Of a DNA stretch of 64,000 nt, positions 33,208-42,694 are shown in pieces. The notes beneath the pieces are model-generated. The model made no database searches, was not told where the DNA came from, and worked only from the letters and a program-made list of their open reading frames with translations. This DNA comes from Pseudescherichia sp039594205 (GTDB taxonomy: Bacteria; Pseudomonadota; Gammaproteobacteria; Enterobacterales; Enterobacteriaceae). How positions within the stretch are numbered: the first letter of the stretch is position 1; each line of letters begins with the position of its first letter. The stretch lies in NCBI GenBank assembly GCA_039594205.1, contig JBCNNW010000002.1, positions 62,001 through 126,000 of the forward strand, read 5' to 3'. A program made the position numbers and the translations under genes.

Positions 33208-34071
33208 ATGCTCGCGCTTTGCTACGTTGGCCTGCGGTTTATCCATTTTCTGACCCTGATGCTGGTATTTGGCAGCGCCGCGTTTGCACACTGGCTTGCC
33301 GACCCGACGATCCGTCCCGCGCTCCAGCGTCGTTTTATGCCTATGCAACGCGGCGCGCTGGCGCTGGCATTTTTTAGTGCGCTGCTGATGTTTGCTGTGC
33401 AGGGCGGTATGATGGGCAGCGGTTGGCACGACGTTTGGCAGCCGGATATCTGGCTGGCGGTAAGCGAAACGCAATTTGGTAGCGTCTGGCTGTGGCAGAT
33501 TATTCTTGCGCTGGCAGCATTGCTGCTGGGCTTTATGTATCAGCAGGGGCGGGTGCTGCTGCTGGTGACCGCCCAACTGCTGCTGCTGGCAAATACCGGC
33601 CATGCGGCAATGCATGATGGGGCGACCGGGGTATTTACCCGGCTTAATTATGCCGTGCATCTTCTGTGTGCCGCAGCATGGTTTGGCGGTCTGCTGCCGG
33701 TGCTGTATTGTATGCAGCGGGTAAAAACGCCCAGTCGCCTGGCGGCAATAAATAGCCTGATGCGCTTCTCCCGTTACGGACATTTGGCGGTAGCGGGGGT
33801 GTTACTCTCCGGTATCATCAATGCGCTCCTTATTCAGGGCGTGGTGCTGCCATGGCACAGTTCATATGGCCAGCTGCTGCTGGTCAAATGCGCGCTGGTG
33901 CTGCTGATGGTGATCATTGCCCTGGTAAACCGCTATGTGCTGGTGCCGCGTTTTCGTGTGCAGGAAGCTCCGGCGCACGCGGCGTTTATCCGGATGACAC
34001 AGGCTGAAGTGGTTCTCGGCATCGTGGTGCTGGCAACGGTCAGCGTGTTTGCGACACTTGAACCTTTTTGA
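33208..34071 (+). CDS. yebZ: YebZ, CopD-family inner membrane protein
   Basis: 287 residues with eight hydrophobic helices and the CopD domain in the C-terminal half. His and Met residues that could carry copper are in GHAAMHDGAT. In E. coli yobA-yebZ-yebY is one operon linked to copper. The start is one base after the yobA stop. Confidence 0.94.
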   Translation: MLALCYVGLRFIHFLTLMLVFGSAAFAHWLADPTIRPALQRRFMPMQRGALALAFFSALLMFAVQGGMMGSGWHDVWQPDIWLAVSETQFGSVWLWQIILALAALLLGFMYQQGRVLLLVTAQLLLLANTGHAAMHDGATGVFTRLNYAVHLLCAAAWFGGLLPVLYCMQRVKTPSRLAAINSLMRFSRYGHLAVAGVLLSGIINALLIQGVVLPWHSSYGQLLLVKCALVLLMVIIALVNRYVLVPRFRVQEAPAHAAFIRMTQAEVVLGIVVLATVSVFATLEPF

Positions 34072-34086
34072 ATGACTGGCGAAAAA

Positions 34087-34428
34087 ATGAAAAAATGTAT
34101 TCTCACTCTTCTGTTACTGACCTGTTCCGCCAGTGCGCTGGCTGCACCTCAGGTCATCACCGTGAGCCGCTTAGATGTGGGTAAAGAAAAATGGGCGTTT
34201 AACCGTGAAGAGGTGATGCTCACCTGCCGTCCGGGCCATGCGCTATTTGCTATCAATCCGAGCACGCTGGTGCAGTATCCGCTCAACGACGCCGCAGAGC
34301 AGCAGGTAGCTAAAGGCCAGAACAGCGGCCAGCCTGTTTCCGTTATTCAGGTTGACGATCCGGCGAAGCCTGGGGAAAAGATGAGCCTTGCCCCGTTTAT
34401 CGAGCGAGCCGAAAAGCTCTGCCAGTGA
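34087..34428 (+). CDS. yebY: YebY, periplasmic DUF2511 protein
   Basis: 113 residues from the ATG at 34087 (MKKCILTLLLL), giving a normal signal peptide ending ASALA-APQV and the E. coli length. An upstream ATG at 34072 adds MTGEK and is possible. Two Cys (LTCRPGH and KLCQ) are kept as in the family. Third gene of the copper-linked operon; work in E. coli points to copper binding or tolerance, but the role is not settled. Confidence 0.92.
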   Translation: MKKCILTLLLLTCSASALAAPQVITVSRLDVGKEKWAFNREEVMLTCRPGHALFAINPSTLVQYPLNDAAEQQVAKGQNSGQPVSVIQVDDPAKPGEKMSLAPFIERAEKLCQ

Positions 34429-34443
34429 TGGCTTAATGTATAA

Positions 34444-34487
34444 CAAAAAACCGCAGGCTTCATTGAGGAAGCGCTGCGGTTTTTTTG
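34444..34487 (+). terminator. Terminator of the yobA-yebZ-yebY operon
   Basis: CCGCAG-GCTT...AAGC-G-CTGCGG stem, A-rich before and seven T after. Confidence 0.85.
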
Positions 34488-34570
34488 TTTACCTTCGTGA
34501 CAATCACCTTTTTTACCTGCCACAGAGACTGTGGACTGGAAAAGCTGGCGCTGTCATCTATTCTTAAAGT

Positions 34571-34674
34571 GCCAGGCGTATTTAGCCTGCATTAATGCCA
34601 ACTTTTAGCGCACGGCTCTCTCCCAAGAGCCATTTCCCTGGACCGAATACAGGAATCGTATTCGGTCTTTTTTT
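34571..34674 (+). ncRNA. sdsR: SdsR (RyeB) small RNA
   Basis: About 104 nt. The sequence TTTAGCCTGCATTAATGCC, AACTTTTAGCGCACGGCTCT and the terminal hairpin GACCGAATAC-AGGAAT-CGTATTCGGTC plus seven T match Salmonella/E. coli SdsR. A sigma-S-type -10 (CTATTCT, 34558-34564) lies 7 nt upstream of the inferred 5' end. SdsR is the abundant stationary-phase small RNA that represses targets such as ompD, tolC and mutS through Hfq. The neighbour yebY agrees with the known locus, while pphA, next to it in E. coli, is missing. The antisense RNA SraC (RyeA) would be made from the opposite strand here; I cannot place its ends. Confidence 0.92.
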
Positions 34675-35198
34675 ATCTGTTTGAATACACTTGGTTTTAG
34701 TCTCCCAACTAAAGCCACTGAGATCCCATTCGGTTCTCTGTATTCAGATTAAACCATAACATACTCGGCCCTAAGGGCGTCCAGGTATTTTTTTGGCTAT
34801 TAATAATTTTTATGTCCTGACAGCCGAAGGAACGGTTTGATAAAAGTATACGGAACATTGTGTGGTCATCCACACCAGTAACCGCCCGCGCTGCCACGCG
34901 TCTAAACGGCACTCGCCATTCCATCATGCTGCCCAGCCACGCCCCCACACAGGGACGCAAAGTGTGCCATCAGGGTCAGCCAGTAGCTGGCTGCAACGAT
35001 AGCTGCGTACCAGGGGTATAGATGCTCTCCAGTTGACCGGCCATATGTTATTAGCCAGAGCTGAAATTGCGCTCAGGTTTAGCCTGTAAACAGACAACTC
35101 TATCGATCGGTTTATTTGAAGCTATAGCGCGGGCGCTGCGATATAAAGGAAAAGGTAATGGGGATATATCAAGTGCTGTTTAAATTCTGCCATATCCA
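34675..35198. other. Gene-free stretch between sdsR and yebW
   Basis: About 520 bp where E. coli carries pphA. No intact gene is seen. The minus strand around 34900-35050, read across stops, gives hydrophobic pieces (YPWYAAIVAASYWLTL) that could be a decayed membrane protein gene, but the evidence is weak. It may also hold the SraC promoter. Confidence 0.5.
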
Positions 35199-35390
35199 TT
35201 AAAAATCACTGAACTCCTGAGCCGGGCGCCAGAAACCGTCGACAAAGTCCTCTACCGGATAGCATCCGCCATGACGGATGCGCTGCTCCTGCATAGAGAC
35301 CAGGCACTGCTGTTCGGTATTGTATACGTCGATAACAATGTCATCGCAGCCACCGTCCAGGTAGCAAATAAAAAGAACCAGAGCGACCAT
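35199..35390 (-). CDS. yebW: YebW, small DUF1482 protein
   Basis: 63 residues, same length and mostly the same sequence as E. coli YebW (FICYLDGGC, QCLVSMQEQRIRHGGC, DGFWRPAQE). It has an N-terminal hydrophobic stretch, possibly an uncleaved signal, and four Cys. Function unknown. E. coli yebW is reported as PhoP-linked; no box was placed here. Confidence 0.9.
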   Translation of the reverse strand: MVALVLFICYLDGGCDDIVIDVYNTEQQCLVSMQEQRIRHGGCYPVEDFVDGFWRPAQEFSDF

Positions 35391-35464
35391 TCCATCCTCA
35401 CTTCCGTACCGCTTAGGTTAAGTGTAGGGGATAGGCGGAAAGAGAGGAAATTCCAGGAACAAAT

Positions 35465-35484
35465 AACCCGCCGGGCGGCGGGTT
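35465..35484 (-). terminator. Hairpin downstream of yebV
   Basis: AACCCGCC-GGGC-GGCGGGTT, followed on the minus strand by ATTTGTT; a moderate intrinsic terminator for yebV. Confidence 0.6.
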
Positions 35485-35493
35485 CATTGGATA

Positions 35494-35733
35494 TCAGCCG
35501 AGGCGCAGAATCCAGGTGTCAGTTTGTTGATCGTAGTGCTCACGGTAAAGCACGGATTGTTCGCCGTTAAGAAGCGCCGGAATACTGGTGTCGGCGTCCC
35601 AGGCATCAAGCTGCATGCATAAATCGGGATCGGAGCTGCATGGAATGCGTAACGTTCGCTCTCCCGGCTGCTCGCCCTGCAGCTCTGCATCATCAATTTC
35701 AAATTGGCCAATGCGCACGCTGGTTTTCGTCAT
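35494..35733 (-). CDS. yebV: YebV, small DUF1480 protein
   Basis: 79 residues from the ATG at 35733 (MTKTSVRIGQFEID), against 78 in E. coli. The frame runs on upstream but the extra part shows no conservation and crosses the rsmF end. SDPDLCMQLDAWDA and PALLNGEQSVLYR are the family marks. Unknown function. Confidence 0.92.
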   Translation of the reverse strand: MTKTSVRIGQFEIDDAELQGEQPGERTLRIPCSSDPDLCMQLDAWDADTSIPALLNGEQSVLYREHYDQQTDTWILRLG

Positions 35734-35845
35734 AATGCTCTCCATTATTCTGCAAAATGTGGTACGACCAGTAAAGTCACCCCAATTTTCAGCCTGGTAC
35801 AACATCACGTTTCCCGCCAGTAAAAAAGTGCTCTTTTTCCCGGAA

Positions 35846-37285
35846 CTATGCTTTGCTGGCGAACAGCCGTCCATCGCGAACCAGTTCGCGTGGGTAACTG
35901 TTCTTAAGCCGCGAGCCGACTCTTTTTGCCAGTCCAAGGGGCTGCCCCTGAAACGTCACAATGACTTCGTCATGGCTGACAGGCGATTCCGGATAGATAT
36001 CCCGTCCACGATACCACTCTTCCGCTTCAGCAGGCGTTAGCGCGAAAGCCAGTGGAATGTCGATCCCCGCAAGGGCAATCACCGCCTCATGTTGCCAGCG
36101 ATAGCCTTTGTTGTGCGTTTCGGCAAGCTTAATGCCGATGCGTGAGAAGCGAACCTTGCCTGTTAGCGCTTCAATCTGCTGCGGAAAGAGCCACAGCTCT
36201 TTATCACGCTGCCAGAGGCGTAACGCGTTGTCCCAGCGCAGTCCGGAAGCGGCAGCGGCCTCGGCTATCTGTGCGCTCTCCCGGCCTTTAACGGCTGAGA
36301 AGGGGAATTTACCCATCTTATAGCCAGGTGCGGGCAGCGGCTCGATGGAAGCCGTTTTACGCAGCCGGGCCACAAAGAACCCTTCGCAGTCAAAGATCTG
36401 CGGGAAAACATGCAGGAAGCCGTCGGCGGTCAACGCCTGCGTCGCACCGGCAAACAGCTCCCCCAGCGGCAGGAACTCAACCGCATCGGGATAGCGGGCC
36501 TGAAGCCAGTGGCAAATGGCTTCATTCTCGTCGCGGTTAAGGGTGCAGGTAGAGTAGACCAGGGTCCCGCCTGCACGCAGGGCATGAAAGGCGCTGTCGA
36601 TCAGCTCTCGCTGGGTGGCGGCAATCTCCAGATTGCTGGCAACCGACCAGTTTTTCAGGGCATCGGGATCTTTGCGTACCACCCCTTCACCGGAGCAGGG
36701 GGCGTCCAGCAGAATAGCGTCGAAGGTCTCAGGCAAGGCGGCACCAAATACCCGGCCATCAAAGTGGGTCAGAGCAACGTTTCTGATCCCGCAGCGGCTA
36801 ATATTGGCATGCAGTACCTTTACCCGGCTGGCGGAGAACTCGTTCGCAAGGATCGCACCGCCATTATCCATTCGCGCGGCGATCTGAGTGGTTTTTGAGC
36901 CGGGCGCGGCGGCAACGTCCATTACCCGCTGGGGCTGGTTACCATCGGCAAAGAGCGCGCTAACCGGCAGCATCGAGCTGGCTTCCTGAATATAAAACAG
37001 CCCGCTGAGATGCTCGGCGGTGCTGCCGAGAGGCAGTGCCTCTTCATCTTCACGCTCGATCCAGAAACCTTCCTCGCACCATGGGACTGGCGTGAGCTGC
37101 CAGCCATAGGGTGCGACCAGATCCAGAAACGCTGCTACGGAAATTTTAAGCGTGTTGACCCGAATGCTGCGGCGCAGCGGACGCTGGCAGGCGGCAATAA
37201 AGTCATCGAAGGAGAGATGCGCGGGCATGGCCAGACGCATTTGCGCAAGAAATTCTTCAGGAAGATAGACAGCGTTGTGAGCCAC
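35846..37285 (-). CDS. rsmF: 16S rRNA m5C1407 methyltransferase RsmF
   Basis: Methylates C1407 of 16S rRNA using SAM. 479 residues as in E. coli. N-terminal RsmF leader, the SAM site VMDVAAAPGSKTTQIAARM (about 118-136), the catalytic Cys motifs LLDAPCSGEGVVRKD and YSTCTLNRDENE, and a C-terminal PUA-like RNA-binding part. It follows letB on the same strand with a hairpin between. Confidence 0.96.
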   Translation of the reverse strand: MAHNAVYLPEEFLAQMRLAMPAHLSFDDFIAACQRPLRRSIRVNTLKISVAAFLDLVAPYGWQLTPVPWCEEGFWIEREDEEALPLGSTAEHLSGLFYIQEASSMLPVSALFADGNQPQRVMDVAAAPGSKTTQIAARMDNGGAILANEFSASRVKVLHANISRCGIRNVALTHFDGRVFGAALPETFDAILLDAPCSGEGVVRKDPDALKNWSVASNLEIAATQRELIDSAFHALRAGGTLVYSTCTLNRDENEAICHWLQARYPDAVEFLPLGELFAGATQALTADGFLHVFPQIFDCEGFFVARLRKTASIEPLPAPGYKMGKFPFSAVKGRESAQIAEAAAASGLRWDNALRLWQRDKELWLFPQQIEALTGKVRFSRIGIKLAETHNKGYRWQHEAVIALAGIDIPLAFALTPAEAEEWYRGRDIYPESPVSHDEVIVTFQGQPLGLAKRVGSRLKNSYPRELVRDGRLFASKA

Positions 37286-37333
37286 GAATTACACCACCAG
37301 CAATAAATCAGGGCGCGCAGTGTAGCATAAAAC

Positions 37334-37360
37334 GCTCCGGCGCAGCAGGCGCGCCGGAGC
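37334..37360 (-). terminator. Hairpin after letB
   Basis: A perfect 10-bp stem, GCTCCGGCGC/GCGCCGGAGC, with a 7-nt loop; on the minus strand GTTTTA follows. The T-run is short, so read-through into rsmF is possible. Confidence 0.65.
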
Positions 37361-37367
37361 AGGGTGC

Positions 37368-40010
37368 TTAACGCGGTAGGGCGGTGCCCCACGAACGCCA
37401 CTCTTTCGGCTCACTATCCTGCAGCAGGAAGTGTTTGCCGGTTTGCGCCTTCGGTGCCAGCGGGATCCCCGGCGGGGTGGCAAAAGCAATACCGCCGCGA
37501 ATGAACTGATTAAAGGTCCCGGTTTTCACGACGCCGCCTACCAGGCCAAAGTCCAGCGAGTAGCCGGAAGCCAGCCAGAACACCGAGTTATTGCGTACCA
37601 GATGCTGGAAGCGCTTGCTGATGCGCAGGCCAACCATGACCCGGTCGGAGAGCGATCCCAGCGTCAGACCGGTCACGGTACCCACTTCAATGCCGCGGAA
37701 CAGCACCGGCGTACCGATATTCAGACCGCCCGCTTCCGGGGCTTCTACCACTATGCTCAGGCCGTCAACATAGCGCGAGTCGGCAATAGTGGCCTCCTGC
37801 AGCTCAAACTCCCGGCGGGCGCTACCGCCCCGGCCCGGCTCGACGTTGATATAGGGTTGCAGAATGGTATCCAGATGCTCAACGCCGGCCGCTGAGATCT
37901 GCGGGGTAATAACCGAGAAGCGCGTCCCGCTGCGGGCAAAGGTATTCACATACTCCGGATAGAGCACGGCGGTGGCCTGCACTTCGTTACGCTCGGTAAT
38001 CAGCTCAAGATCCTGCACCTGACCAATATCGATGCCTAAATATTTGATCGGCATCCCTGGTGCAAGCTTGCCGGCATCAAAGGCGTGAAGCTTAATCTGA
38101 CCGCCCACGGCGCGAGCCGCTGTCTCTGACGGGAAGAGGATCCGCTTGTCGCCCTTACGGGTCGAGGCGTTGGCACCGGTAAGGTTATCAAAGCTCACCG
38201 CCCCCTTGATGGCTCTGGCAAGCGGCGCGGCCTGTACCGTCAGTCCACTACCGTTGAGCTGCACTTTGGCGCCGCCTTCGGCCCAGAAGACGCTGTTAGC
38301 GGTCAGCAGAGACTGATACTCCGGCTTAACGTGCAGCTGAATATCGAACGCGTTAGCCCGCGGGCGAACGTTGATCACCTCACCTACCTCAAACTTACGG
38401 TAGAGCACCACAGAGCCAGCCTGCACGTCCGGCAGCTTCTCGGCGGTCAGCGTCAGGGTGGTGGTAGGCAGGTCGCTGAGGCTGTTCTCAATCGCCTTAT
38501 CAAGATTAGCGAACAGCGGATAGCTGGATTTTATCTCGCCTTTGGTACCAGGCAGGATGCGGATCCCGCCGCTGATCCACTCGTTGGCGCTGGCGGCAAG
38601 AAATTCGACGCCGTCCAGACCCACTTTCACATCAACCCGACTGTTCACGACAAATTTGCTGTCGCCCTGCACCAGCTCACGGTACTGGGGGTCAATAGCC
38701 ACCGCAAACGAGACGCCTTTGGCGGTCAGATCACGCTCCAGTACCTGGCCTATCTGTACGCCATGCAGGACGATGGGCTGGCCCGCGTCGATGCCGTAGC
38801 TCTCTGGCGCGGTCAGCGTCAGCGTAACGACGCCTGGCTCCTGTAGCAGCGTCTTATCGGCCGGCAGCACGACAAAGTTATCCCGCGGCTCACCTTCACC
38901 CGGCACCAGTTCAAGCGTGGTGCCGGTAAGCAACGAGCTGACGCTGGCGTTGTTCAGCGAAAGTTTTGGGTTGCGCATCTCAATGCGGGTATTGGTACGC
39001 AATAGATTGACTACGCTGGGGTCCACGGTCATCTCCCCAGTCACCGCGCCACCAGGATTGAGATCGAGCTTGGTCAGCTCACCTACCTCCAGACCCTGGT
39101 ACATTAATGCCGTTGAACCGGCCTTCAGCCCCTCGCCACCGGGCAGGGCGAGCTTGACGATCACGCCGCGCTGGCTGTGGGCCAGATCTTTATAGAGGCC
39201 AAATTCGTCATCGCTCTCTGCCGGTTTAGACGCCTCCGGGGAGTCAAAAGCGATGGCACCGTTAACCAGCGAGGCGACGCTCTCCAGCTCTATCTTCGCC
39301 CCGCCCAGGCCGACGTCGGCCTTCACGCCGGAGACGTTCCAGAAGCGACTGCCTTTTTTTACCAGGCTGGTGAAGCGGCGCTCAATCAGTACGTCAATGG
39401 TCACGCCCTGTTTGTTAGCGTTGATCGAGTAGTCGTAGACGCGACCGACGGGAATTTTACGAAAATAGACCAGCGAACCGCTGCTCAGCGAACCGAGATC
39501 GGGAGCATGCAGATGGATCATCAGCTCGCCGTTGCTGAGGCGATACTTCGGCTGGGTATCAAGCGCTGTGAAGTGATCCTGCGGCTCGCCTTTGCCCGGC
39601 ATCATGCCGATGTAGTTCCCGCCGACCAGCGCATCCAGCCCGGAGATCCCCGCCAGCGACGCTTTGGGGGTCACCAGCCAGAACTGGGTATCATTGCGCA
39701 GGGCATCCTTCATGTCCGCTTTGATGCTGGCCTTCACCTCAATTTTATTGAGATTTTCGCTCAGCCGAATGTCCTGCACGGTGCCCACTTCAACGCCCTG
39801 GTAGCGCACCGGCGTGCGTCCGGCCACGATGCCGTCAGCCGAGACGAAATCGATGGTAATGGTATTACCGCGATCCTCATAGCTGGTCCACAGCAGCCAG
39901 CCAGCAATCATTAATGCGATAACAGGTAGCAGCCAGAAAGGCGAAATTCGACGTTTTGTTTTAATGCGCGCTTCAGTCGGCGAAGCGGGGGTTTCCTGAC
40001 TCATGTGCAT
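37368..40010 (-). CDS. letB: LetB, seven-MCE-domain lipid transport tunnel protein
   Basis: About 880 residues (YebT). One N-terminal membrane helix (about 24-42, SPFWLLPVIALMIAGWLLW) anchors a chain of MCE domains, each recognised by repeats such as GRTPVRYQGVEVGTVQ, SGSLVYFRKIPVGRVY, AGSVVLYRKFEVGEV and IGTPVLFRGIEVGTVTG. In E. coli the hexamer forms a long periplasmic tunnel for lipids between the two membranes. The ATG at 40010 (MHMSQETP) matches E. coli; 40004 is a second choice. It overlaps letA by about 38 bp. Confidence 0.95.
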   Translation of the reverse strand: MHMSQETPASPTEARIKTKRRISPFWLLPVIALMIAGWLLWTSYEDRGNTITIDFVSADGIVAGRTPVRYQGVEVGTVQDIRLSENLNKIEVKASIKADMKDALRNDTQFWLVTPKASLAGISGLDALVGGNYIGMMPGKGEPQDHFTALDTQPKYRLSNGELMIHLHAPDLGSLSSGSLVYFRKIPVGRVYDYSINANKQGVTIDVLIERRFTSLVKKGSRFWNVSGVKADVGLGGAKIELESVASLVNGAIAFDSPEASKPAESDDEFGLYKDLAHSQRGVIVKLALPGGEGLKAGSTALMYQGLEVGELTKLDLNPGGAVTGEMTVDPSVVNLLRTNTRIEMRNPKLSLNNASVSSLLTGTTLELVPGEGEPRDNFVVLPADKTLLQEPGVVTLTLTAPESYGIDAGQPIVLHGVQIGQVLERDLTAKGVSFAVAIDPQYRELVQGDSKFVVNSRVDVKVGLDGVEFLAASANEWISGGIRILPGTKGEIKSSYPLFANLDKAIENSLSDLPTTTLTLTAEKLPDVQAGSVVLYRKFEVGEVINVRPRANAFDIQLHVKPEYQSLLTANSVFWAEGGAKVQLNGSGLTVQAAPLARAIKGAVSFDNLTGANASTRKGDKRILFPSETAARAVGGQIKLHAFDAGKLAPGMPIKYLGIDIGQVQDLELITERNEVQATAVLYPEYVNTFARSGTRFSVITPQISAAGVEHLDTILQPYINVEPGRGGSARREFELQEATIADSRYVDGLSIVVEAPEAGGLNIGTPVLFRGIEVGTVTGLTLGSLSDRVMVGLRISKRFQHLVRNNSVFWLASGYSLDFGLVGGVVKTGTFNQFIRGGIAFATPPGIPLAPKAQTGKHFLLQDSEPKEWRSWGTALPR

Positions 40011-41256
40011 CCCAAAGTAAGCGGCTGTCCAGCCATTCCACAGCAAGAATAGTCAAAATTACCGCTGCGCCGAAATAAAACGCAGCGGGACCCATGGTAA
40101 ACGCGAGAAGCTGATCGCGGTTAATGAGTGACATCGTTATTGAAATCACAAACAGATCGAGCATCGACCAGCGGCCAATCCATGTCACGAAACGCAACAG
40201 CAGCAGTCGGGTGCGCAGCCCCTGTTCACATTTAAAGTGGATACTCACCAGCAGTGTAAACAGGACGATGACTTTGGTAAACGGCACCAGAATACTGGCG
40301 ATGAAAACAATGCCTGCGACGGCGATATTGCTGCTTGCCAGCGACATGATCCCGGACATGATGGTGTCGGCCTGACGCGCGCCGTTGACATAGACAACGG
40401 AGATCGGGAGCAGGTTCGCGGGCAGCAAAAACACCAGCGAGGCGATCAGCGCCGCCCAGCACTTCTGAATGCTGTGCCGTCTGCGATGGCGCAGGGGGAT
40501 ATGGCAGCGCGGACAGCGCCCCCGCGGGTCAGGCAGGCCGGTGAAGTGGCATCCCAGGCAAGCGCGCAGATTTTCATGCGGGCGGGTGGCCGGGCGCTGA
40601 GGGTAAAATCGCTCCCACAGCTGCTCAATATTGAGATGAATTAGGGTCAGAATGCTCAGGATCACCAGCGCGACAAAGGCCAGCAGTCCCACCCCCGGCT
40701 GCAGATAGGCATAGTCCTGCACCTTAATGGAGGCGACGCCGATGCCGATAAGATAGATGTCCAGCATCACCCACTCCTTGAGCTTCTCCAGCATCAGCAG
40801 CACCGGGCGGAGGTTCATCCCCAGCCGGTTGCCAAACCAGAGATACGCAATGGCGGCCACCAGCACCAGCGGCGCACCAACGGTGCAGAACAGCACCATG
40901 GCCGCGGTAAGCGGATTGCCCTGGGATGACATCTGCCAGATGCCCATCAGCAGGTTGGCATCGATACGCATTCCCAGCAGGTAGAGGTGCAGTAACGGCT
41001 CTCCCCAGGCAAAGGGCATCAGCATCAGCATCGTGATAGCCATTGCCCCCAGCCGGGTGAGCGACCAGTCCCGGCCGTCGCGGATCTTCGCATCACAGCG
41101 CGGACAATAAGCACTTTCGTGTGATTTCATCACTGGCAGCGCAAAAAGCGTATCGCACTGCGGGCAGCGCTGATAATGTGCACGTGGCAGAGGGTCGCCA
41201 ATAGCACGAATTGCCATTTTCTTGTCGGTGACTAACTTTGGAGATTTCAGCGCCAT
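39973..41256 (-). CDS. letA: LetA, PqiA-family inner membrane protein
   Basis: 427 residues as in E. coli YebS. Two zinc-ribbon Cys clusters (CPQCDTLF...CPRCDAK near 32-58 and CLGCHFTGLPDPRGRCPRC near 231-249) each precede a block of four hydrophobic helices, the PqiA duplicate layout. It partners LetB, probably loading lipid into the tunnel. Overlap with letB implies coupled translation. Divergent from msrC. Confidence 0.95.
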   Translation of the reverse strand: MALKSPKLVTDKKMAIRAIGDPLPRAHYQRCPQCDTLFALPVMKSHESAYCPRCDAKIRDGRDWSLTRLGAMAITMLMLMPFAWGEPLLHLYLLGMRIDANLLMGIWQMSSQGNPLTAAMVLFCTVGAPLVLVAAIAYLWFGNRLGMNLRPVLLMLEKLKEWVMLDIYLIGIGVASIKVQDYAYLQPGVGLLAFVALVILSILTLIHLNIEQLWERFYPQRPATRPHENLRACLGCHFTGLPDPRGRCPRCHIPLRHRRRHSIQKCWAALIASLVFLLPANLLPISVVYVNGARQADTIMSGIMSLASSNIAVAGIVFIASILVPFTKVIVLFTLLVSIHFKCEQGLRTRLLLLRFVTWIGRWSMLDLFVISITMSLINRDQLLAFTMGPAAFYFGAAVILTILAVEWLDSRLLWDAHESGNPRFAD

Positions 41257-41387
41257 GACGTATTTTGCTATAGGTTCGAATTAATCTATCTTAACTCATG
41301 AATGGATTATCTTGAGCATGAAGGCATTTAATGCTTATTTTAATAGGCTAGGCTACCTTTTTTTGTACGACAACAAGTGATTGAATA

Positions 41388-41885
41388 ATGAGCAAAAGCG
41401 AATTTTACGCGGAGTTGAACCGCGATTTTCAGGCATTGATGGCAGGTGAAACCAGTTTTTTAGCAACGCTCGCCAATACCAGCGCGCTGCTGTTTGAACG
41501 CCTTGAAGGCGTTAACTGGGCAGGATTCTACCTGCTGGAAGGCGAAACGCTGGTGTTAGGTCCGTTCCAGGGCAAGATTGCCTGCGTGCGTATTCCGGTA
41601 GGCCGCGGCGTCTGCGGTACGGCGGTGGCGCAAAATAGCGTCCAGCGCGTAGAGGATGTCCATGCTTTTGACGGCCACATCGCCTGCGATGCGGCCAGTA
41701 ATGCTGAAATCGTTCTGCCGCTGGTGGTAAAAGGGAACATTATTGGCGTGCTGGATATCGACAGCACGGTATTCTCGCGCTTCACCAGCGAAGATGAGCA
41801 GGGGCTACGCGAGCTGGTTTCTCACCTCGAACGCCTGCTGGAAGCGACCGATTATCAAAAATTCTTTGCGAGCGACGCAGTATAA
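41388..41885 (+). CDS. msrC: Free methionine-(R)-sulfoxide reductase MsrC
   Basis: GAF-domain enzyme reducing the R form of free methionine sulfoxide. 165 residues. Three Cys of the redox site are present: Cys66 (GKIACVRIP), Cys76 (GRGVCGTA) and Cys100 (GHIACDAASN). LPLVVKGNIIGVLDIDS is the GAF core. ATG at 41388, divergent from letA. Confidence 0.96.
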   Translation: MSKSEFYAELNRDFQALMAGETSFLATLANTSALLFERLEGVNWAGFYLLEGETLVLGPFQGKIACVRIPVGRGVCGTAVAQNSVQRVEDVHAFDGHIACDAASNAEIVLPLVVKGNIIGVLDIDSTVFSRFTSEDEQGLRELVSHLERLLEATDYQKFFASDAV

Positions 41886-41982
41886 TCAACGGATAACGTA
41901 GCATTTACTGATGGGGTCATTATAATGACGCCTGTTCATGCCTGCGGCTTGTTGGCTACGTCCGTTGTAATCAGGAAATTTC

Positions 41983-42675
41983 ATGGAAAATCAACCTAAG
42001 TTGAATAGCAGTAAAGAAGTTATCGCCTTTCTGGCCGAACGTTTTCCTCACTGTTTCAGTGCAGAAGGTGAAGCGCGCCCCCTGAAAATTGGTATTTTTC
42101 AGGATCTGGTAGAGCGCGTTCAAGGAGAGATGAGCCTCAGCAAAACTCAGCTTCGCTCTGCGCTGCGCCTTTACACCTCTAGCTGGCGCTACCTGTACGG
42201 CATCAAAGCAGGTGCGACCCGCGTCGATCTCGACGGTAATCCGAGCGGTGTACTGGACGAGCAGCATGTTGAACATGCACGCAAGCAGCTGGAAGAGGCG
42301 AAAGCCCGCGTCCAGGCACAGCGTGCTGAACAGCAGGCTAAAAAGCGCGAAGCTGCCGCCGCCGCCGGTGAGCAGGAAGATGCGCCTCGTCGCGAGCGTA
42401 AACCGCGTCCTGCGCCGCGCCGTAAAGAGGGCAACGAGCAGCGTAAACCACGCGCCGACAAACCTGCCGCGAAACCTCAGCGCGCACCGCGTGAAGAGCC
42501 ACAGCTGACGCCAGTATCCGATATTACTGCGCTGAACGTGGGTCAGAACCTCAAGGTGAAAGCGGGCAATAACGCAATGGACGCCACTGTACTTGAGATC
42601 ACCAAAGACGGTGTTCGCGTGCAGCTGACCTCAGGCATGTCGATGATTGTACGCGCAGAACACCTGGTGTTCTGA
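41983..42675 (+). CDS. proQ: RNA chaperone ProQ
   Basis: Global RNA-binding protein that acts on many small RNAs and mRNA 3' ends. 230 residues. An N-terminal FinO-type domain (about 5-120, EVIAFLAERFPHCFS...SSWRYLYGIKAGATRVDLDG), a basic Arg/Lys/Pro-rich linker (about 120-178) and a C-terminal Tudor-like domain (NVGQNLKVKAG to the end). prc follows 19 bp after it and both are probably cotranscribed. Confidence 0.97.
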   Translation: MENQPKLNSSKEVIAFLAERFPHCFSAEGEARPLKIGIFQDLVERVQGEMSLSKTQLRSALRLYTSSWRYLYGIKAGATRVDLDGNPSGVLDEQHVEHARKQLEEAKARVQAQRAEQQAKKREAAAAAGEQEDAPRRERKPRPAPRRKEGNEQRKPRADKPAAKPQRAPREEPQLTPVSDITALNVGQNLKVKAGNNAMDATVLEITKDGVRVQLTSGMSMIVRAEHLVF

Positions 42676-42694
42676 AACGGAGGCCAAGCCTGGC

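Noticed and set aside
34709..34960. 83-codon minus-strand frame downstream of sdsR
   Set aside because: No recognised domain, no good ribosome site, and it ends close to the sdsR terminator; treated as chance or remnant.
35158..35202. 14-codon ORF MGIYQVLFKFCHIH after AAGGAAAAGG
   Set aside because: It has a fair ribosome site but is very short, overlaps the yebW end and has no known homolog. Not enough to call a gene.
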